This document shows, piece by piece, positions 57,600-64,000 of a DNA stretch of 64,000 nucleotides. Under the pieces are notes generated by a model, which had not been told where the DNA came from, searched no databases, and saw only the letters and a program-made list of their open reading frames with translations. Source of the DNA: Diphasiastrum complanatum (taxonomy: Eukaryota > Streptophyta > Lycopodiopsida > Lycopodiales > Lycopodiaceae); NCBI GenBank assembly GCA_029204225.1, contig CM055092.1:9949806-10013805 (forward strand). Reading direction: 5' to 3'. The position numbers and the translations under genes were made by a program. The stretch's first letter is position 1; each line of letters starts with the position of its first letter.

Positions 57600-57880
57600 C
57601 AGGGGGCACTCTGGGGGGAGCAGACCTTGGGGTCAATGGGAGTGCAGCATGTGGGGAAGCAACAAATCCGGACAAGTACACCGTCACATGGGCACTGTGG
57701 GGGGAGCAGACCACGGACCCAATCGGAGTGCAGCATGTGGTGGAGCAATACATGGGGCAGGTACAGTAGCACATGGGCACTGTGGGGGAGCAGACCATGG
57801 GGCCAATGGGAGTGCAGCACGTGGGGGAGCAACAAATGGGGACAGGTACAAGGGCACATGGAGGGATCATCAACAACTGC
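57600..57880. repeat. GC-rich minisatellite, about three units
   Basis: AGCAGACC(T/A)(T/C)GG followed by GGAGTGCAGCA(T/C)GTGG recurs at about 57619, 57706 and 57789 (periods 87 and 83). The frames it creates on both strands are repeats of each other and are not counted as genes. Confidence 0.85.
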
Positions 57881-58025
57881 ACATGGGGGAATCGGCTGTG
57901 GGGTTAAATAGGCACTCACGAGGCTATGAGAGCCAGTGAGAGGCTGTGAGAGAGAGGCTGTGAGAGGCATTGTGAGAGGCTGTGAGAGCTGGTGAGAGCC
58001 AGTTCGAGAAACAGGGTGTCGTGAG

Positions 58026-58391
58026 ATGGCAGAGCACATACCACCAAGGCCTGAGGGCGAAGCCCGGAGGAAGCTCGAGGAAGATGTCCGAAGGCACAAC
58101 GAAAGGCATCGGAAGCAAGAGGCAGACATTGCAGAGATGCTGCGACAGACTCGGGAGAGACACCCAGAGCTGCAAATCCCCGCCCCCGCTGTGGCCCCTG
58201 CCCCCGCTGTCGAGCTGGATTTGGATGAGCAAATCGGAATGAACTTCACACGACGGCAGCTCATCATGGTCAGGGAAAGGGCTGCCCGCCGTCGGGCTGA
58301 CCATGAGGCAGCTCGGGCTAACCGGGAGGCAGAGCGAGAGCGACGGAACAATGCACCTGACGAGGGCGAGGATTCTGTGGAGGATCCGTAG
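58026..58391 (+). CDS. Small charged helical protein, 121 codons, unknown
   Basis: From ATG 58026 to TAG 58391 the frame is intact, GC-rich and strongly biased: MAEHIPPRPEGEARRKLEED, a charged helix (RHNERHRKQEADIAEML), an Ala/Pro hinge (PAPAVAPAPAVELDLDEQIG), a second Arg/Glu/Ala helix and an acidic end. Two amphipathic coiled coils around a proline hinge are likely. It lies tail to tail with the hAT gene 500 bases away, in the same GC-rich block, and may be a second gene of that transposon. No family is recognised. Confidence 0.5.
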   Translation: MAEHIPPRPEGEARRKLEEDVRRHNERHRKQEADIAEMLRQTRERHPELQIPAPAVAPAPAVELDLDEQIGMNFTRRQLIMVRERAARRRADHEAARANREAERERRNNAPDEGEDSVEDP

Positions 58392-58889
58392 AAATGTTTA
58401 GAGTGGATAGGATCCAGCCGTATGTGGCTGGCTGTTGTTATGTGGTTTTCGGCATAAGATGAGGCAACATTTAGTGTTTGACACAGTGTAAAGAACAGCC
58501 CCTGCCGTATGTGGCGGGATACGTATTGTTATTTTGATATCACTACTGAATTAATGTTCAATGTGTTTTTTGTGCAACGCATGCCTGGTGTAATGCAGTG
58601 TAATATGTGTGTTTATGAAATGCTAAAGAGGGGGTTGTATTTCTGTGTTCTGCATCTGCTATCAATCTCTGTAGTTGAAACTAATTGAAAATACGCACAT
58701 ACCATTCGAAATAAAATTGAATACAGAGCATCACAATTACAAATTGACAAATACACAATGTGCAGCGAATAGAATACGTCCAACACTGGATATAATATGG
58801 AAAATGGTCTGAATACAGTGTTCGACCATCTGGTCGCCAAACATGGAACATGATATCAAACTGCTAAAAATAAAATAACAGAGCTACAA

Positions 58890-60511
58890 TCAATGCTCTG
58901 ACTCTAAGTCAGACGAATGCTCCAGAGACAACTCAGGGCCCCGAGCTGACTCTCGCAACTGATATCTATGCCTATCTGGAACTGGCATGGGGTGTGTATC
59001 TGAGGAGGAGGACTCGTCATCCTCATCCTCCCAATTTGCCTCCGCATCAGCCCCCAAGCAAGCCAAACCGACCAGACCTGCTCCAGCTAGTTGTAATACT
59101 GCACCTCTACCTGCACTCGGGGCCCTGCGAGGTCGTCCTCTCTTCCCTGGCTGTTTCTGTGCTCTGCCTTTCTTGTTCGGTGCACCCTTGGGCCTTCCTG
59201 GTCTCTTGCGAACAAGGGGAGCTGTCAATGCCTCATCACCCCCATGCAGATCACCTGGCTGGCTAGGCTGGGCCCAAGCTGAGGCCGGCTGGGATAGAGA
59301 AGCCAAAGATGGGTGACCCTGTGCAGCAGATAGTGGAGGATAGGTCCGTGGAGTGTGTGCCTGTGGGCCTGCTGCTGGTGGAGGAACTGGCTGTGGAGGG
59401 GCCGTCCCTGCAGGAGGCAAGTATAGCGGCGATATGTATTGAAAGGGGCGCTGCGGTGGCCGGTACTGGTACATACTGGGTGCTGCCACTGGAGGAGCCA
59501 CTGTGGATGTGGGCGCTACAAGGGAAAACCTGGGCAGTGGAGCCACTGGAGGAGCCACTGTGGATGTGGGCGCTGCAAGAGAAAACCTGGGCACAGATGG
59601 TGGCCTGCCATGGAGACATGGTGCGCAGAAGTGGATGGCGATGGAGGGGTTGGTGGCCTCAACGGCATCGGTGGCACTGGAGGTGTTGTGTGGCGCACGT
59701 ACACCCTCTGAGGAACTGGAGGAACTGCAAGCACCTCGTGTAGCTGCTCTGGCTGAGACTCTGTGTAGGGCATGCTGGCTAGACAGGATGGGAGCGCCCT
59801 GACGCTCGACATTTGCTGGGCCTCTGAATCCAACTCTGTAATCAAGTCGTCCAGCTGGGCATCCGAATATAAATGCTCTGGGCTCTGGGACTCATCATGT
59901 GCACCATCCTCTGAATCATCCTGTGCCTGATCCCGTGCCTCATCCAGTGCACCATGCGGACCCTGCATGGCCTCCCAATCGGTACAATCAAAGTCATCTG
60001 GTGACTCCTCTGGTGTGCTATCATAGAAATGCCTATGGCTCTGTGATGCACGCATCCAAGCAACTGCGGAAGGTAAACCCAAATCACTCCGTCCCCTATC
60101 AAGCGCCTCCTCCATCATATCAACATAAGAAGGAATGCCACTGGCCCCCCCTGTGTGCCCTGCCCGTCTCCCAATATAATCTGTGGCATGTGTCCCACCT
60201 CTACCACGTGATGCACCTGTGACCCCTGCTCTAGGCGTGTGCCCAACACCTGTATCATATGCCTCATCCCACTCTGATCTGGCGAACACAACCCGAATGG
60301 GCTCATCCTCATCCTGATCATCCTCTGACACTAGCTCATCTGCCTCGTACAATGGAGGCTCTCTGTGCTCAAGCCCAAGCTCTCTCTCTCCCATCTCGGC
60401 AAGCTCCCTCTCTCTCTCTGCCATCACTTGTGTGCCCAGGTCATCTGCAGGCATGGGATGGGTGCTGTCCGTCGGCAAGTCAACCTGGCGCTCCAAATCA
60501 AATATCTTCGT
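58890..60511 (-). pseudogene. hAT transposase, AT-hook tail exon, frameshifted
   Basis: The last exon starts after an ACCTTGCAG acceptor. It encodes an acidic region (EPPLYEADELVSEDDQDEDE), a Gly/Arg patch and a Pro-rich stretch. Near 59600-59640 one indel moves the phase into the frame running to the stop at 58890. That frame has a 57-bp in-frame duplication (PRFSLAAPTSTVAPPVA twice), two AT-hook-like motifs (RKRPGRPKG and KRGRPRR, about 59210-59120) and an acidic end. AT-hooks bind the minor groove of AT-rich DNA. Apart from the one shift, the exon is open for about 540 codons. Confidence 0.6.
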
Positions 60512-60613
60512 CTGCAAGGTTTAAAATTTGCATGTCAGAGAGGCAACTTTATCAAGAAATGAAACCAACATACCAGGAGTCAACCAACATGCTATGGGAG
60601 AATAGCTTATCAC

Positions 60614-60775
60614 CTGCAATGCGCTCGTAATGGTCGGAAGTCTCCAGGCGAGACGTGCGTTGGTGCTACAGAACACCAACCGCTCCAACTGACTCACTGA
60701 CAACCGGTTTCTTCTCCTCGTGTGAATGAGTGCCCATGTGCTCCAATTACGCTCACACACGGAGGCAGTGCAGTC
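60614..60775 (-). CDS. hAT transposase, dimerisation-domain exon
   Basis: A 54-codon exon between TACCACAG and CAG|GTGATAAG. DCTASVCERNWSTWALIHTR followed by RRNRLSVSQLERLVFCSTNARL is the C-terminal hAT dimerisation motif (the S-x-xERNWS-x-F/W, RNRL and L-x-x-LV blocks). It splices in phase 0 to both neighbours. This domain is needed for transposase multimerisation. Confidence 0.88.
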
Positions 60776-60865
60776 CTGTGGTACGTGCAATGAAATGTTT
60801 CAGCACATGTGCACGGGTGGAAGGTCAACGAAACACAGCAATGGAGGATGAAATGAAATGCATAC

Positions 60866-61211
60866 CTGAGAAAGGACATGTAGTGCACGACGCTGTATGG
60901 ATGGATAGGTGCTACCGAACATGGTCCACCAGGTAATGGGAAGTTGCCTCCTCTCTGGATCCTGAGCAGCCGGGTGGCCGAACGTGCCCAAGCCGAAACG
61001 AAATGCAGCGAGCTCCTCCATAAGCCTGATTGGATCCAAACCTATGTGTGGACCCACCTTGTGAATGTACTGAAGCCAATCGGCCTCGAGCTCCTTGTCT
61101 GCGATCTGTGTCGGAGAGAGGAAGAGGGGATGCAGCATGTGTGCAACGCTGTGGATACTCCTGTGGAAGTAGTTCCACCGCGTCTCCCAGATGAACTTCA
61201 GCTCGGTCATC
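60866..61211 (-). CDS. hAT transposase, exon before dimerisation domain
   Basis: An open exon between an ATCACCTGCAG acceptor and CTCAG|GTATGC. It encodes FIWETRWNYFHRSIHSVAHM, a helical segment, then ITWWTMFGSTYPSIQRRALH and VLSQ, matching the hAT block W-W-x-x-FG-x-x-x-P-x-L-xx-xA-x-x-V-LS. The Copia LTR at 61222 begins about 10 bases upstream of this exon, so earlier exons (BED zinc finger, catalytic RNase H-like core) would lie beyond that insertion, outside the window or lost. Confidence 0.85.
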
Positions 61212-61221
61212 CTGCAGGTGA

Positions 61222-61658
61222 TGTTAGAAATAAATGACTATGCTGAAGTTAATCCATAGGTTACTTTGACCCAAAAGGTCGAGATTTGTGTAACCATGGG
61301 TATTTAGTTATTTAGGCCATCTTAAGTTTGTCTTAAGTTCAGTTGGACCCAATTTTGGTCACGTATTGACTCGTGGGTCCTTAGGGGTCTAATTTTGTTT
61401 AAGGGCCCTATCTTGACTTTTGGGGGTGCCCTACATTTAGTAAGTGGTTAACCTTAGGGTTTGGTGGCATTTGGTCACATCCAGGTAGAGTACGATGCTC
61501 ATTGTGTATTCCATTTTATACAGTTTGGCTCTCCATTGCTCTTGTTGTTGTTCTCTCTCTCTCTCTCTTAGAGTTGGGCGCCCAGCCTCTTTTCTCTTGT
61601 TTCTTGTGGAGATTGATTGATAACTAGATCTTGGTGACTTGTCTCTTGCTTTCCTACA
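61222..61658 (+). repeat. 5' LTR of Copia copy C
   Basis: TG start and CA end, the latter directly before the primer site. A (CT)n run lies near 61553-61568. The 3' LTR is outside the window. Confidence 0.85.
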
Positions 61659-61670
61659 TGGTATCAGAGC
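61659..61670 (+). promoter_or_regulatory. Primer binding site of Copia copy C
   Basis: TGGTATCAGAGC immediately after the LTR. Confidence 0.95.
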
Positions 61671-62299
61671 TACTGGATCTACAACAAGCTTGTTTGTTGG
61701 CGCCCTACCAGAAGAGGAGCTTCTCTGCTTTTTGTTGTGAAATTTCAGCATCTTGCTGATCTTTTCAAGTGGAGTTTGGATCAGCTTTTTGTCTTTTTTC
61801 AGGTTGAAGGAGGGCGGCCATCAGAGATCTTGGAGGAGCAATTTTTGGCACCCAAAAATCAGCAACTGATTTTTGGTTGTGGTGTCTCCTTATCTTGCTG
61901 TTTTTGTTTTCAGGTTTGCATTTGTGTAGGAGGGCGCCCAAAATTCAGCAAACCCTATTCAGGGTTAGGTCAACTTGTGGCTGGAAATTTGCAAATTCTC
62001 AGCAAGTAGTAGGGTGCTTTCAACAGCCCTATTGGAGTGTGTGTTGATCACACTATTTGGCTTCCTAATTGGGTTTCGGTGTAAGCTTCAATCGAAGCTA
62101 ACCTAATTTTCAAGAAGCTGGTTTTTTTGTGCAAAAAGACAGCCATCTATCCATTATCTTCTGGGCACTTTGGTTGCAGATTGAAAGATATCTTGTGCTC
62201 CTACTTTCAGCTCTTTGTTTGCTGCAAATTTTTGAGTAGATTTGGTTGTGGAAAGGCTCTCTTTCCTATCTACTACAAGCTGAAATTTTGTTGGAGGTA

Positions 62300-64000
62300 A
62301 TGGCTAAAGAATCGGAAGCTATCGGTTCTTTGTTTAGTGAAGATCGGTTGGATGGCACAAACTACTCCTTGTGGAGTTACATGATGAAGAATCTTCTCAT
62401 AGTGAAAGGGCTGTGGGATTTGGTCAATGATGATGAGGAAAGGCCTCCGTCTTTGGCACCTCCTACACCTCGTGGATCATCATCATCAACATCATCTTCT
62501 CCATCTTCGGAAGAACAAAAGAAGTGGGATAGAAGGGATGCACAAGCACATTCTATGGTTGCTCTTGTTGTGAAAAGATCTATCTTACCTCATATTAGGT
62601 CTTGTAAGACATCTAAAAGTGCGTGGGATACACTTTATACTATCTATAAAGTCAAAAATCCAGCAAGAGTGGTGTATCTCAGAAATCAGCTTTCTTTTTT
62701 GAAGATGCAAGAAGGGGATCAAGTGACCAATCACTTGACGAAGATCAAGGATCTTCGTGAGAAGCTTCTCAATATTGATGAGATAATTGAGGATGCTCAA
62801 TTTGTTTCCATTACTCTCAACTCATTACCTTCATCTTATCTTCCATTTGTTTGATCTTTGAGTATCTCTCTTAGCGGACAGCCATTCTCCTTTGATGAAC
62901 TTGTTGGGCTGCTTCTTCAAGAGGAGCAAACGAGGCAAAACTTTGCGGGTGACACTCAACAAGATCAAGCTTTCTTCACAAAAGGCAAGGGCAAAGGCAA
63001 GTCAAAAGGAAAGGGGAAGCCTCCTTCCAAGGATGAGCAAAAGCTCGTTGGAGGTCAAGATGTCAACACTCAAAAGAAGAAAGGGAAGTGCCATTATTGC
63101 AAAAGGTATGGGCACTTCATCAAGGATTGTAAGAAGAAGCTTGCGAAAGAGGAGAGTAAAGGAATTGATACTAGTGCTTCACTTGCTACTTTGGAGCAAG
63201 AGCTTGAAGCTAGTGGTGATCTCTTCAACCAAGACTATGCTTTTGTGTCTAATATTGCTTCTACTAGTACTACTACATCTATGAGGAATTCAGATTCTGT
63301 TTTGCAAGTTGCTGATTTTCAGCCCATTGAATGGGTGATTGATAGTGGTGCTACTCGTCATATGACTTCTCGCAAAGAAGCATTTACTAAATTAGTAAAA
63401 GTGCAAAATGGAAGTAAGGTACAATGTGCGGATGATGCATCTTATTCTATTCATGGAATTGGAATTGTAGCCATCATTTTGCCTAATGGTGAAGAAAAGT
63501 ACATTAAGAATGTGCTTTATGTTCCGGGAATCAAGAAGAATCTTCTTTCGGTTTCAACTATGTTGAAGCAAGGACTAGTTGTTGAGTTCAAAGAAGATAA
63601 GTGTCTTGTCAAGGATCCTAAAAGATCACTCTTGATTATTGTTTCGGGAACGATGCATGCTAGCTTATTCATTATGGATACCTATGAGCGACGAATTCCC
63701 TCTACATGTCTTGTTGCTTCTACATCACAATCATTGGAGTTGGCTGAATTGTGGCACGCAAGGTTTGGACATCTCAACTTTGCAAGTTTGAAAAAGCTGA
63801 AGACATTTAATATGGTAGAAGACATTCCTACTATTGAGCAGCCGGAAGGGCATGTATGCGAGGGGTGCATACTTGGAAAGTTTCAAAGGAAACCTTTTCC
63901 AATTGATGGAACTATAAGGGTTCTTGATAAATTTGATTTGGTTCATAGTGATGTTTGTGGTCCAATGAGGACCGAATCCATTGGAAAGTGCATCTATTTT
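62300..64000 (+). pseudogene. Copia copy C gag-pol, one in-frame TGA, partial
   Basis: From ATG 62300 one frame reads through 567 codons to the window end with a single TGA at 62852. Gag: MAKESEAIGSLFSEDRLDGT, NYSLWSYMMKNLL, SAWDTLYTIYKVKNPARVVY, SLPSSYLPFV and, past the TGA, SFDELVGLLLQEEQTRQNF, a Lys/Gly-rich stretch and the CCHC knuckle CHYCKRYGHFIKDC. Protease: WVIDSGATRHMTSRKEAF, with an intact DSGA. Pre-integrase: LWHARFGHLNFASLKKL and CEGCILGKFQRKPF. Integrase start: LVHSDVCGPM, with the first catalytic Asp. The frame is cut by the window edge. Confidence 0.92.

Larger units (their letters stand above)
61222..64000 (+). mobile_element. Copia element, copy C, runs off the window
   Basis: A 437-bp LTR (TGTTAGAAATAAATG...CTACA), a canonical primer site, an untranslated leader of about 630 bases and a nearly intact gag-pol frame that is still open at 64000. 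It is a different family from copies A and B by LTR and gag. It inserted just upstream of a hAT exon in an intron. Confidence 0.95.

Noticed and set aside
57518-58351. 277-codon minus-strand ORF rich in Cys, Ser and Pro, and companions over the GC-rich minisatellite
   Set aside because: Antisense shadow of the minisatellite and of the 58026-58391 frame; its repeats mirror the DNA repeat.

Overview
The window is nuclear DNA of a land plant or close streptophyte relative with a repeat-rich genome. The evidence is: LTR retrotransposons of both Copia and Gypsy type primed by initiator tRNA-Met (TGGTATCAGAGC or close variants), GT-AG introns, long CT/GA and TA microsatellites, TTTAGGG-type telomere motifs, and one plant mitochondrial ribosomal protein gene whose promoter carries a telobox and a site II motif. 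The species cannot be fixed by reading; nothing here is bacterial, organellar or viral. Most open reading frames are pieces of decayed mobile elements.

Layout. 1-5.0 kb: AT-rich spacer with one weak exon candidate and three (CT)n tracts. 5.0-6.5 kb: truncated Copia (LTR, primer site, gag start). 7.0-11.2 kb: two exon-like remnants of unidentified, probably transposon-borne genes facing each other across a 2.8-kb array rich in TTTGGTACTTTTG-like words. 13.8-24.7 kb (minus strand): a complete three-exon gene for mitochondrial ribosomal protein bL32m. Its first intron, 10.2 kb, holds a minus-strand Gypsy fragment split by a complete plus-strand Gypsy (4.77 kb, 5-bp target duplication) and a roughly 400-bp foldback hairpin. 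25-26.6 kb: promoter and minisatellites, one derived from the promoter motif. 27.8-33.4 kb: decayed full-length Gypsy with three zinc knuckles. 33.4-40 kb: spacer with duplications and microsatellites. 40.2-41.4 kb (minus): last two exons of an unidentified host gene. 42.7-43.8 kb: foldback element with long terminal inverted repeats, then a Gypsy RT scrap. 44.7-50.8 kb: Copia of the same family as the one at 5 kb, with a 3' LTR that stops at the predicted transcription start. 51.1-53.8 kb (minus): 5'-truncated Gypsy chromovirus with an internal in-place inversion. 53.8-57.2 kb: no gene seen. 57.2-57.5 kb: palindromic element with an (AT)n centre. 57.5-61.2 kb: GC-richer block with a small charged ORF (plus) and the C-terminal half of a hAT transposase gene with a long AT-hook tail (minus). 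61.2-64.0 kb: young-looking Copia cut by the window end, gag-pol open except for one TGA.

The probable host loci are bL32m and the 40-41 kb gene. bL32m builds the large subunit of the mitochondrial ribosome. The rest is a record of nested transposition: a Gypsy gag interrupted inside a host intron, a Copia inserted just upstream of a hAT exon, and local inversions and foldbacks.
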